Source of the DNA: Gloeocapsa sp. PCC 73106
GTDB lineage: Bacteria > Cyanobacteriota > Cyanobacteriia > Cyanobacteriales > Gloeocapsaceae
Direction of reading: 5' to 3'
Length of the DNA: 50,600 nt
NCBI RefSeq assembly: GCF_000332035.1
Contig: NZ_ALVY01000210.1
Span: 1 to 50,600, forward strand
The translations under genes and the position numbers were made by a program. The first letter of the stretch is position 1, and every line of letters starts with the position of its first letter. Below, in pieces: positions 1-7,138 of this stretch. A model generated the notes under the pieces. It worked only from the letters and a program-made list of their open reading frames with translations. It was not told where the DNA came from and made no database searches.

Positions 1-161
1 ACACCGAAGTCAATCAAGAAGCAGAAAAACCTCCCACAGTCAGAGAAATAGTCCCCGCGATGGGAATGATAAAGGACGAACATGGTAATGTAATCCTAGT
101 GGCCTATCCTACCCCAGAGAATGTATCGCGACCTCCACTACCCCAGGTTAGTTGTCAATAG
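1..161 (+). CDS. C-terminal end of a probable filamentous-haemagglutinin-like exoprotein (partial)
   Basis: An open frame enters from the left edge (codons start at base 3) and stops at 159-161. The 52 visible residues are Pro/Val-rich, contain GMIKDEHGNVILVAY and end in a Cys a few residues before the stop (QVSCQ). This pattern, a short block with a DG/HG turn then VxLVA, a Pro-rich tail and a near-terminal Cys, recalls the C-termini of cyanobacterial large exoproteins of two-partner secretion systems. The assignment rests on remembered resemblance of a short tail. No functional domain is inside the window, so the family is tentative, but the reading frame itself looks real. Confidence 0.45.
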   Translation, partial: TEVNQEAEKPPTVREIVPAMGMIKDEHGNVILVAYPTPENVSRPPLPQVSCQ

Positions 162-170
162 AAGGGGAAG

Positions 171-198
171 GGAACAGGGAACGGGGAACAGGGAACAG
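171..198 (+). repeat. Heptanucleotide tandem repeat (GGAACRG)4
   Basis: Four contiguous 7-bp units read GGAACAG, GGAACGG, GGAACAG, GGAACAG. Short tandem heptamer repeats (STRR) are well known in cyanobacterial intergenic DNA. A 17-base stretch of this tract (176-192) recurs as its exact reverse complement at 567-583. Confidence 0.85.
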
Positions 199-308
199 GG
201 GAAGAGGAGTGTGGGAAGTGTGGGGGGAAGGGGAAGAGGCAAGAGGGAAGGGAATTTAAAAAGAAATTTTTTTTCCTTGATGTCAGATCCGGATGGTTAA
301 CCAGAATA

Positions 309-349
309 AAAAACTTTGTGTCCTTTGTGTCTTTGTGGTTTTTCATCGT
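309..349. repeat. TTTGTGTCTTTGTGG-type dispersed repeat
   Basis: The segment contains overlapping TTTGTGTC units followed by TTTGTGGTTTTTCA. This sequence is familiar from many cyanobacterial intergenic regions, where its reverse strand produces a spurious peptide starting MKNHKDTKDTK. Only one copy is seen in this window, so the dispersed nature is from prior knowledge. Confidence 0.5.
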
Positions 350-387
350 TCTTGATTAGGGTATTTAACCGGACTTGATATGACATC

Positions 388-416
388 TTGACAAATACGA
401 TAATTTCGGCTATTAT
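388..416 (+). promoter_or_regulatory. Strong sigma-70-type promoter upstream of the ketosynthase operon
   Basis: A perfect -35 box TTGACA (388-393) is followed by a 17-bp spacer and a near-perfect -10 box TATTAT (411-416). The start point would be near 423, giving a leader of roughly 235 nt before the ATG at 660. The leader begins with a tiny frame, ATG at 426 and stop at 447-449 (MEIRAVL), which may be chance. This is the best promoter match I found in the window. Confidence 0.65.
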
Positions 417-566
417 ATTTTCACAATGGAAATCCGTGCCGTCCTATAAATACTTTTAAAAACTACATAAGTGCGAACAAGGTTTTAGGTTTTAGATTGA
501 AGCTTTACCCTTATGTTATAAGTACCTGGTCATAAATAAACGTAAAAAAAAAGCATGAAACTCTTA

Positions 567-583
567 CCTGTTCCCCGTTCCCT
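567..583. repeat. Inverted copy of the heptamer repeat tract
   Basis: These 17 bases are the exact reverse complement of 176-192. The two arms are about 375 bp apart and bracket the promoter at 388-416. Such an arrangement could arise from inversion or from independent repeat seeding. Confidence 0.75.
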
Positions 584-659
584 ACCATCATATTAACTTT
601 TAATTAAGCCCACCTACTTAGCTTTATCTACAGGAGAATTAATCAAATCCCCTGTTATT

Positions 660-2861
660 ATGACTACATCTATTAAGCAAGCTCTAATTACGATTAAGCA
701 ACTACAAAAACAAATTAAAGAGTTACAAAATCTCCAAAATGAACCGATCGCCATTATCAGTATGGCTTGTCGTTTTCCCGGGGGTATCAATAATCCTGAT
801 GATTTTTGGCAACTATTGCTCCAAGGACGAGATGGTATTACAGATATCCCTGCTGAACATTGGGACGCAGATATTTATTATGACCAACATCCCGACTCAC
901 CGGGGAAAATGTACACCAAACGGGGAGGATTTATTCCCGATTTAAAAAGCTTTGATGCTCAATTTTTTAATATTTCCCCACGAGAAGCAACCAGTTTAGA
1001 TCCACAACAGCGAATTCTCTTAGAAGTGACTTGGGAAGCTTTAGAAAATGCGGGAATCACCATCAAACAACTTTCAGGTCATCAGACTGGGGTATTCATC
1101 GGTATTTGTGGTAACGATTATGGTAATAAACTGTTACACAGAGATCCAGAACAGATAGATGCTTATTTAACTACTGGGAATGATCATAGTCTAGCTTCGG
1201 GTCGCTTATCATATTTTTTGGATTTAACTGGTCCTAGTTTATCTATAAATACCGCTTGTTCATCTAGTTTAGTAGCGCTTCATTTAGCAATTAAAAGTTT
1301 AAGAAACCAAGAATGTGATTTAGCGATAGTAGGTGGAGTTAATCGCATTATTAACCCTAAAATAACTATAAATTTTTGTCAAGCGCGAATGTTGTCCCCC
1401 GAGGGACTTTGTCAAACTTTTGATGCTTCAGCCAATGGGTTTGTCAGATCAGAAGGGTGTGGAGTGGTGATTCTCAAAAGACTTACTGAGGCGATCGCTT
1501 CTGGAGATCACATTCTCGCTGTTATCTATGGTTCAGCAGTCAATCAGGATGGACGCACTAGCGGGTTGACAGCACCTAATGGTAGAGCGCAGGAAGCTGT
1601 AATTAAGCAAGCTTTAAAAAATAGCAGGAAACAAGTCCAAGAAATTAGCTACATAGAAGCACACGGTACTGGTACATGGTTGGGAGATCCCATTGAAGTT
1701 AAGGCTTTAAGTAGGGTGTTGAATGGCGATCGCTCGGTATATTTAGGATCCGTTAAGGCTAATCTGGGACATCTAGAAGCAGCAGCAGGAATCGCTAGTT
1801 TAATTAAAGTAGTTTTATGTCTCAAACACAAAGCTATCCCACCCCAAATTCATTTCCATAACCCCAATCCTCAAATCAATTGGTCAGAAATACCTGTAAT
1901 TGTTCCTCAACAGCTAACACCTTGGGTAGGAGATTTCACAGAAAGAGTCGCAGGGGTAAGTTCTTTTGGTTTTAGTGGTACTAACGCTCATGCGATCGTG
2001 GGAGAAAGTCAATCTCCAACCACAACCAACCCCAAACCTACTCCAGAAACATCTTATTTGTTTACTCTCTCAGCAAAAAGTGAACCAGCAAGAAAGGATT
2101 TAATCTCTCGCTATTGTGATTTTTTGACAGATCAACCTGAGTTGGATTTAGCTGATCTCTGTTATAGTGCTACTGTGGGGCGATCGCATTTTAACTATCG
2201 TCTGGCTGTGGTTACTTCTTCTGTTGGTCAATTGCAACAGCAGCTAACAAGTTTACTGACTCAACACTCTGTCACTGACGTCTTTCTCGGAAAACTCAAA
2301 AGCAATCGTTCACCTGAAATTGCTTTTCTACTACCTCAAGAAGCAGTAAATCCTAGCGCAATAACCAAAATTTTGTCCCTAAATTATCCCGTCTTCGGTG
2401 AAGCTATAGCTGAGTGCGATCGCCTTGTTTCTTCCTATTCTCACTCCGATATACCCGAGAGTTTAGCTTTATTTACTCTAGAATACGGTTTAGTAAAACT
2501 TTGGCAAACTTGGGGTATCTTTCCCAAGATGATCATAGCCCATGGTGTGGGGGAATGGGTAGCAGCAACAATCGCAGGAAGGTACACTTTAGCAGAAAGC
2601 TTACGGTCATTAATTGATTGCAATTTACCCCAAAACTCAAATAATACGGCAGATAGCTTACAATCAGAACAAGACTATGACTATGTAATTTCTATGGCTT
2701 TAAATTCTCAAAACGTAAGGCGATCGCTCCTCACCAATCTAGCTCAACTCTATCTCTTGGGCGCACCTCTTGATTGGTTAGCTTGTGAAGCCTACCGTAT
2801 ACGTCCTAAAATTGTACTTCCTAATTATCCATTTCAACGCACTCGTTACTGGGTAGATTAA
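660..2861 (+). CDS. Type I polyketide synthase ketosynthase protein with a degenerate acyltransferase remnant
   Basis: The 733-residue protein starts with a short coiled coil (about 8-27, a PKS docking-type helix) followed by a complete KS domain (28-420). The active-site Cys200 is in NTACSSS, with His335 in EAHGTGT and His371 in NLGHLEAA, so condensation should be possible. After the KS linker comes an AT-like region (about 465-655) that is clearly decayed: the nucleophile motif GHSxGE reads AHGVGE (Ser to Gly at 629), and the AT sequence after about 655 is missing up to the post-AT linker ending YPFQRTRYWVD. No acyl carrier, ketoreductase or thioesterase is present. It heads a tight operon with a START-like protein and a reductase. 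No good ribosome site is spaced for ATG 660, but no better start exists. It may need a trans AT and ACP, or may act non-canonically. Confidence 0.85.
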   Translation: MTTSIKQALITIKQLQKQIKELQNLQNEPIAIISMACRFPGGINNPDDFWQLLLQGRDGITDIPAEHWDADIYYDQHPDSPGKMYTKRGGFIPDLKSFDAQFFNISPREATSLDPQQRILLEVTWEALENAGITIKQLSGHQTGVFIGICGNDYGNKLLHRDPEQIDAYLTTGNDHSLASGRLSYFLDLTGPSLSINTACSSSLVALHLAIKSLRNQECDLAIVGGVNRIINPKITINFCQARMLSPEGLCQTFDASANGFVRSEGCGVVILKRLTEAIASGDHILAVIYGSAVNQDGRTSGLTAPNGRAQEAVIKQALKNSRKQVQEISYIEAHGTGTWLGDPIEVKALSRVLNGDRSVYLGSVKANLGHLEAAAGIASLIKVVLCLKHKAIPPQIHFHNPNPQINWSEIPVIVPQQLTPWVGDFTERVAGVSSFGFSGTNAHAIVGESQSPTTTNPKPTPETSYLFTLSAKSEPARKDLISRYCDFLTDQPELDLADLCYSATVGRSHFNYRLAVVTSSVGQLQQQLTSLLTQHSVTDVFLGKLKSNRSPEIAFLLPQEAVNPSAITKILSLNYPVFGEAIAECDRLVSSYSHSDIPESLALFTLEYGLVKLWQTWGIFPKMIIAHGVGEWVAATIAGRYTLAESLRSLIDCNLPQNSNNTADSLQSEQDYDYVISMALNSQNVRRSLLTNLAQLYLLGAPLDWLACEAYRIRPKIVLPNYPFQRTRYWVD

Positions 2862-2876
2862 CTAAAAAATATAATA

Positions 2877-3473
2877 ATGCTAAGCTTTTCTTTAATCGCA
2901 ATTACTACTCAACTTCTGTTAAATTCACCCCAAAGTTCCCACTCCCTATCACAACCTGTAACTATCAGTCAAGCTGAGGTAAATAGCAGCAGGGTTATCT
3001 TTAGTGGTGCTCAAGGAGAATATACTTGTTCTGTTGCTGTAACGGGAGATCTAGATTCTATCTGGACTGTGTTAACAGACTATGATAATTTTGCCGAATA
3101 TATGCCCAATGTTGTTGAAAGCAAATTAATACACACCCAAGGTAATCAAAAAGTTTTCACACAGGTACAAATTTTTCGGCTATTACTTTTATCTATCAGA
3201 AGTCAAGTTACTATAGACACGACAGAAGACTATCCCCGGGAAATAAAATTTACATTAGTAGATGGAAATCTCAAACATCTAAACGGAAGTTGGACGATTA
3301 GACCTATGTCTTCTAATCGATTTCTAGTTACTCATAAAGTTTCTGTAGAACCCAATTTGGAATCTAGTGATCTGCGCGCTGTGTTTTTTAACGTCTATGA
3401 AGATACCTTGAAAAAAACCCTAGAGGTAGTCAGACAAGAAGCAGAAAAACGTTCTTTTGAACTTGGAAGATGA
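2877..3473 (+). CDS. SRPBCC (START-like, cyclase/dehydrase family) protein
   Basis: This 198-residue protein has a hydrophobic N-terminus (about 1-22) that could be a signal peptide or anchor. An SRPBCC fold follows, with the typical DxxWxVLTDYDNFAEYMPNV helix-strand signature (about 58-78) and a C-terminal amphipathic helix. The family binds hydrophobic ligands in a deep cavity, and some members are aromatases/cyclases or lipid-binding proteins. It lies 15 bp after the ketosynthase gene and overlaps the reductase gene by 4 bp (ATGA), so translation is probably coupled. I infer it handles or shapes the product of the ketosynthase, but similar proteins occur in cyanobacteria outside PKS loci. 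Confidence 0.75.
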   Translation: MLSFSLIAITTQLLLNSPQSSHSLSQPVTISQAEVNSSRVIFSGAQGEYTCSVAVTGDLDSIWTVLTDYDNFAEYMPNVVESKLIHTQGNQKVFTQVQIFRLLLLSIRSQVTIDTTEDYPREIKFTLVDGNLKHLNGSWTIRPMSSNRFLVTHKVSVEPNLESSDLRAVFFNVYEDTLKKTLEVVRQEAEKRSFELGR

Positions 3474-4297
3474 ACTTTAAGCATCAAAATGCTATTATTA
3501 CGGGTGGATCCAGTGGAATTGGGAAAGAAACGGCTAGATTATTAGTTTTAGCTGGGAGTAATCTGTGTTTGATTGCTCGAGATTTGACTAAACTAGCCAA
3601 AATTCAATCAGAATTGATGACACAAAGAGTGTTCCCTGAGCAAAAAATACTTATCTATAGTGCTGACGTTAGCAATCAACAGCAAATTAAAAGTGTAATA
3701 GCTCGAGCGATCGCTAATCTAGGAGTACCCGATCTCTTAATCACCTCTGCGGGAATCACCCACCCGGATTATTTTAGCAACTTATCTTCAGAAATCTTTG
3801 AGCAAATGATGGCGGTTAATTATTTTGGTTCTCTCTATTGTGTTCAGACTGTATTACCATATATGCTTAAAAAAGGTACAGGTCATATAGTCTTTATCTC
3901 CTCTGCTGCAGGATTAATCGGTATCTATGGTTATACTGCCTATAGTGCTAGTAAATTTGCGATTAGGGGATTAGCAGAGTCTTTGCGTTTAGAATTAAAA
4001 CCCGCAGGAATTACGCTTTCAGTTGTCTATCCCCCAGATACCGATACTCCTCAACTAGAAACAGAAAATAAAACTAAACCTCCTGAAACAAAAGCGATCG
4101 CAGGTGCCGTTAAAATTTGGAGTCCAGAAGCGATCGCCCAAGAAATCCTCAAAGGAATCAAACAAAAAACCTTTATGATTACACCCGGATTAGAAATTAG
4201 TTTTCTCTCTAAATTCCACAGCTTATTAGCAACACCCCTGAACTGGTATTTTGAAGCGAAAATCAAGCAAATACAAAGACAAAATCCCCTTAATTAA
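3470..4297 (+). CDS. Short-chain dehydrogenase/reductase resembling 3-ketodihydrosphingosine reductase
   Basis: This is a 275-residue classical SDR. The nucleotide-binding motif TGGSSGIG is at 11-18 and the catalytic YSASK has Tyr158 and Lys162, with an upstream FISSAAG serine region and a VNYFG asparagine motif. The C-terminal extension of about 60 residues and the overall pattern resemble 3-ketosphinganine reductases, which reduce a beta-keto group on a long acyl chain with NADPH. Its start overlaps the START-like gene by 4 bp, making it the third gene of the ketosynthase operon. A beta-keto reduction after condensation is a natural fit (inference). Its 3' end overlaps the convergent HicB-like gene by 8 bp. 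Confidence 0.85.
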   Translation: MNFKHQNAIITGGSSGIGKETARLLVLAGSNLCLIARDLTKLAKIQSELMTQRVFPEQKILIYSADVSNQQQIKSVIARAIANLGVPDLLITSAGITHPDYFSNLSSEIFEQMMAVNYFGSLYCVQTVLPYMLKKGTGHIVFISSAAGLIGIYGYTAYSASKFAIRGLAESLRLELKPAGITLSVVYPPDTDTPQLETENKTKPPETKAIAGAVKIWSPEAIAQEILKGIKQKTFMITPGLEISFLSKFHSLLATPLNWYFEAKIKQIQRQNPLN

Positions 4298-4553
4298 AAT
4301 ACTTTTGATTCCATCGTTCTAGATTTTTTCCCTGCTTGTACATAACACCATTTTTCAAAAAATATGAGAGACTTAAATAGGGACTTTCTAAATTATCTTC
4401 AAATTCCAAACAAAGAACAATCGCTTCTTGAATACGTTCTATTAATTCATCCAGGGATTTAGCTTGGGTATGACACCCAGGAAGAGTAGGGACAGAAGCG
4501 ATGAAATATCCCTCTACATCTCGCTCAATAATTACATTAAACTCTCGGGTCAT
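4290..4553 (-). CDS. HicB-like antitoxin-family protein, no HicA partner seen
   Basis: The 87-residue protein has the HicB/UPF0150 beta-sheet signature: FNVIIERDVEGYFIA, then SVPTLPGCHTQA, then a helix ELIERIQEAIVLCLE. HicB proteins neutralise the mRNA interferase HicA. No HicA-type small double-stranded-RNA-binding ORF is visible on either side, so it appears orphan. The C-terminus (about 55-87, rich in Tyr, Lys and Asn) does not look like the usual HicB DNA-binding helix. The start codon overlaps the stop of the upstream hydrolase gene (ATGA), so the two are probably co-transcribed. Confidence 0.75.
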   Translation of the reverse strand: MTREFNVIIERDVEGYFIASVPTLPGCHTQAKSLDELIERIQEAIVLCLEFEDNLESPYLSLSYFLKNGVMYKQGKNLERWNQKYFN

Positions 4554-5437
4554 GTTTTTTTAATATTTATATACAAAAATAAAGTAGCACAACTACCCAA
4601 TTTTTTGATAAAATTGACCACTGCTTGAGTATACTTTTCTGTGTACTCTTGAATTACATTATTATGTCCTGCACCTTCAATTAAAACCAAAAATTTAGCA
4701 CCAGAAGCAGCAGCAAATAGCCTTTGACTCATAAAATAAGGGACTACAGAATCATTAGTACCATGTATAATCAAAATAGGGACAGTAATATTGCTAATTT
4801 TACTCAAAGAATCAAACTTTTGCGTCAAAATTAAACTTTTGGGGAAGATTTGCACAGGAAAAAGATGATCAATCATCTCTGCTATAGATGTAAAAGAACC
4901 CTCAACGATTACCCCAGCAATCTCAGGATGTTTAGATGCTAATTCCAAAGCGATCGCACCCCCTAAAGAATGACCATAAACAAAAATTGACTCACTCTTT
5001 ATTTGTCGCTGGGTGGTAAGATACCTCCAAGCAGCTTCTGCATCTTCGTAGACACGCACTTCATTGGGAAAAGGTCCTTGACTTTCGCCATAACCTCGGT
5101 AATCAATCAACAATGTACTGATTCCCAAGTTGTAAAATATTAAAGCCTCGTCTAGTAAATCCCCTAAATTACTACCGTTACCATGTAAATATAGCAGCGT
5201 TGGACCTTCGGGTTGCTTCGCGGGAATCCACCAAGCGGACAATTTGGATTCTCCCATCACAATCTCCACGTTTTCGTAAGGAAGGTTGACAGCTAGGGGT
5301 GTTAATGCAACTTCAGCAGAAGGGAAAAATAATAACCGGGTTTGAGCGATTCTCAAAGCGAAAGCCAATAATAGATACAATAATATCAAGACTTTACTTA
5401 CTTGCCAAATTTTTGTTTTTACTTTAGATAATTTCAT
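4550..5437 (-). CDS. Membrane-anchored alpha/beta hydrolase (ABHD-like)
   Basis: This 295-residue protein has an N-terminal membrane segment (about 14-32) followed by an alpha/beta hydrolase domain. The oxyanion motif LYLHGNG is near 83-89, the nucleophile elbow GHSLGG contains Ser157, the acid is Asp229 in HGTNDS, and the base is His258 in GAGHNN. The triad is complete. The family includes lipases and esterases anchored to membranes with the domain exposed; the substrate is unknown. The start lies only 18 bp from the start of the divergent DUF1400 hydrolase, so the promoters of both probably sit inside each other's coding sequence. It is followed by the HicB-like gene with a stop/start overlap. 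Confidence 0.85.
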   Translation of the reverse strand: MKLSKVKTKIWQVSKVLILLYLLLAFALRIAQTRLLFFPSAEVALTPLAVNLPYENVEIVMGESKLSAWWIPAKQPEGPTLLYLHGNGSNLGDLLDEALIFYNLGISTLLIDYRGYGESQGPFPNEVRVYEDAEAAWRYLTTQRQIKSESIFVYGHSLGGAIALELASKHPEIAGVIVEGSFTSIAEMIDHLFPVQIFPKSLILTQKFDSLSKISNITVPILIIHGTNDSVVPYFMSQRLFAAASGAKFLVLIEGAGHNNVIQEYTEKYTQAVVNFIKKLGSCATLFLYINIKKT

Positions 5438-5455
5438 TTATTCTACAGGACGATC

Positions 5456-7138
5456 ATGAAACTTAAATTAACCCTCTTAGCTATTTTTAGTAATTTATGT
5501 CTGTCTACTCCCGCTTATGCTGCGTCAACAATATATTTAATTTATGGTCCTTTTAATTTTTCCCTTCCTGTAGAATCTTTGACAACATTTACTGAGTCTG
5601 GAGAAATCGATAAAAAGCTCAGTTTTTACCTGAATTTTTTAAGTGAGGAAGAACGTTTACAGCTTAGAAAATTTCTCAATACTCGTTTTGACATCAAACC
5701 GTTTACACTCTACAAGTTAGGAAACACCTACGCAGGTAAATCACTGATTCACTTATTAGGAAAAGGAATACAAATACCTGGAGGTCGAAATGGCTATTAT
5801 GCGATCAGAGGTTCACTCATTCAAACTGCACTCAGCACAGAGGGGTTAACTATTATTAATGTTATTCGTAATTTTCCTACAGATATTCAAATCGATGTAT
5901 CTTATTTATTAAAACTTATCAAAGAAATTAATAGTTTAGTTAAAGACACAGAACTATTTATGGATAACTTAGAGCTTGAACCAGTCAACAAGTACTATTT
6001 GTCTGCCGTCTCTCTTCAAGTTGTTAATGATCCAGAATATTTGTCTGGTCACGGTTTTACCCCTCCCTACACCCTACACCTTACACCCTACACCCTACCC
6101 CAACCAGTCGACAAAAATGCAAGATCTTTACCCTTTAATCCTAGTCAATCTGGTCAATTTATTGTTTCCAAAGAAATTATTACTTTCCAGGATTATGATA
6201 GACAGCGTGAGCTAAAAACAGTAATATATTTACCAGAAAATAAAGAAAACACAATTCCCGTTATCCTACTATCTAATGGTTTAGGAGCGCAAATTGATCG
6301 ATTTGAATCCTTAGCTTATCACCTAACTTCTTATGGATTCGGCGTAGTTATTATCGATCATCCCCAAAGTAATTATGAGCGACAACAAGATTTTTATCAA
6401 GGTTTTTATCAAGAACCATTCCCAGCAACCGAGTTTATTGATCGCCCTTTAGATATTACTTTTATTTTGGATCAACTCGAAGAAATTAATCTGACTCAGT
6501 TCTCTAGCAGACTACAATTAGATAAAGTGGGAATATTTGGTTATTCTTTTGGAGCGACTACAGCTTTTTCTCTAGCAGGAGCACAAATTAATTTTACACA
6601 ACTACAGCAAGATTGTGAATCACCCAATGGTTTTTATAATATTTCTATCCTATATCAATGTCGTGCTTTAGAACTACCTGCCCAAAATTATGATTTGCGA
6701 GATAATCGTATTCAAGCTATTTTTGCTTTTTTCCCCTTTGGTCGTAGTCTTTTTGGACAAGAGCAATTAAATAAGATTAATATTCCTGTGTTTTTACAAA
6801 CTAGCGATCAAGATGTAGTTACTCCTCTCATGGTAGAACAAATTTCTCTATTTACCTGGTTAAGTTCCCCAGAAAAATACATGGCTATAGCTGAAAATCT
6901 GGCTCACAGTCGCGCTATGATACAGTTAGTTAATCAAAGAAATAATCTATCTATTTCAGACAAAGAAGTCATCCAAACAACTGAAAATTATCTCAATGCT
7001 TTAAACTTAATTTTTTTTAAGGTTTATTTGAATCAAGATGAGCGAGACCAGGATTATTTAACCCATAAAAATCTAGAATTTCTCATTCAAGAGCCTTTTA
7101 ATTTACATATAATAAACAGCGATTTTAGCTGGGAATAG
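5456..7138 (+). CDS. Secreted DUF1400 alpha/beta hydrolase with a heptamer repeat in its linker
   Basis: The 560-residue protein begins with a signal peptide ending around AYA (about 1-22). A DUF1400 domain follows (about 25-160, with YGPFNFSLPVESL and the FPTD.QIDV segment), a cyanobacteria-typical module. A hydrolase domain runs from about 265 to the end, with GYSFGA carrying the nucleophile Ser364, a later Asp in TSDQDV and a His in NLAHS. AGGA 5 bases before the ATG supports the start. Residues about 204-215 are encoded by five 7-bp units of the CCCTACA repeat, inserted between the two domains. It probably hydrolyses an ester or amide in the periplasm. The glycosyltransferase gene starts at the very next base after the stop. 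Confidence 0.85.
   Translation: MKLKLTLLAIFSNLCLSTPAYAASTIYLIYGPFNFSLPVESLTTFTESGEIDKKLSFYLNFLSEEERLQLRKFLNTRFDIKPFTLYKLGNTYAGKSLIHLLGKGIQIPGGRNGYYAIRGSLIQTALSTEGLTIINVIRNFPTDIQIDVSYLLKLIKEINSLVKDTELFMDNLELEPVNKYYLSAVSLQVVNDPEYLSGHGFTPPYTLHLTPYTLPQPVDKNARSLPFNPSQSGQFIVSKEIITFQDYDRQRELKTVIYLPENKENTIPVILLSNGLGAQIDRFESLAYHLTSYGFGVVIIDHPQSNYERQQDFYQGFYQEPFPATEFIDRPLDITFILDQLEEINLTQFSSRLQLDKVGIFGYSFGATTAFSLAGAQINFTQLQQDCESPNGFYNISILYQCRALELPAQNYDLRDNRIQAIFAFFPFGRSLFGQEQLNKINIPVFLQTSDQDVVTPLMVEQISLFTWLSSPEKYMAIAENLAHSRAMIQLVNQRNNLSISDKEVIQTTENYLNALNLIFFKVYLNQDERDQDYLTHKNLEFLIQEPFNLHIINSDFSWE
6065..6099 (+). repeat. In-gene heptanucleotide repeat (CCCTACA)5
   Basis: Five contiguous 7-bp units read CCCTACA, CCCTACA, CCTTACA, CCCTACA, CCCTACC. 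This type of repeat normally sits between genes in cyanobacteria. Here it lies within an open reading frame, where it encodes a Pro/Tyr/Thr/Leu-rich linker. Because the unit length is not a multiple of three, gain or loss of one unit would shift the frame. Confidence 0.9.

Larger units (their letters stand above)
162..659. other. 498-bp gene-free spacer with repeats and a promoter
   Basis: No credible gene is present. The left part (161-262) is purine-rich on the plus strand and includes a heptamer repeat. Bases 309-349 hold a TTTGTGTCTTTGTGG-type repeat. A consensus-like promoter lies at 388-416, and an inverted copy of the heptamer tract lies at 567-583. The segment separates the exoprotein tail from the ketosynthase operon. 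Confidence 0.7.

Noticed and set aside
155-346. Minus-strand open frame beginning MKNHKDTKDTK
   Set aside because: It is the translation of the TTTGTGTCTTTGTGG repeat and the purine tract; low-complexity, no homology pattern, no ribosome site.
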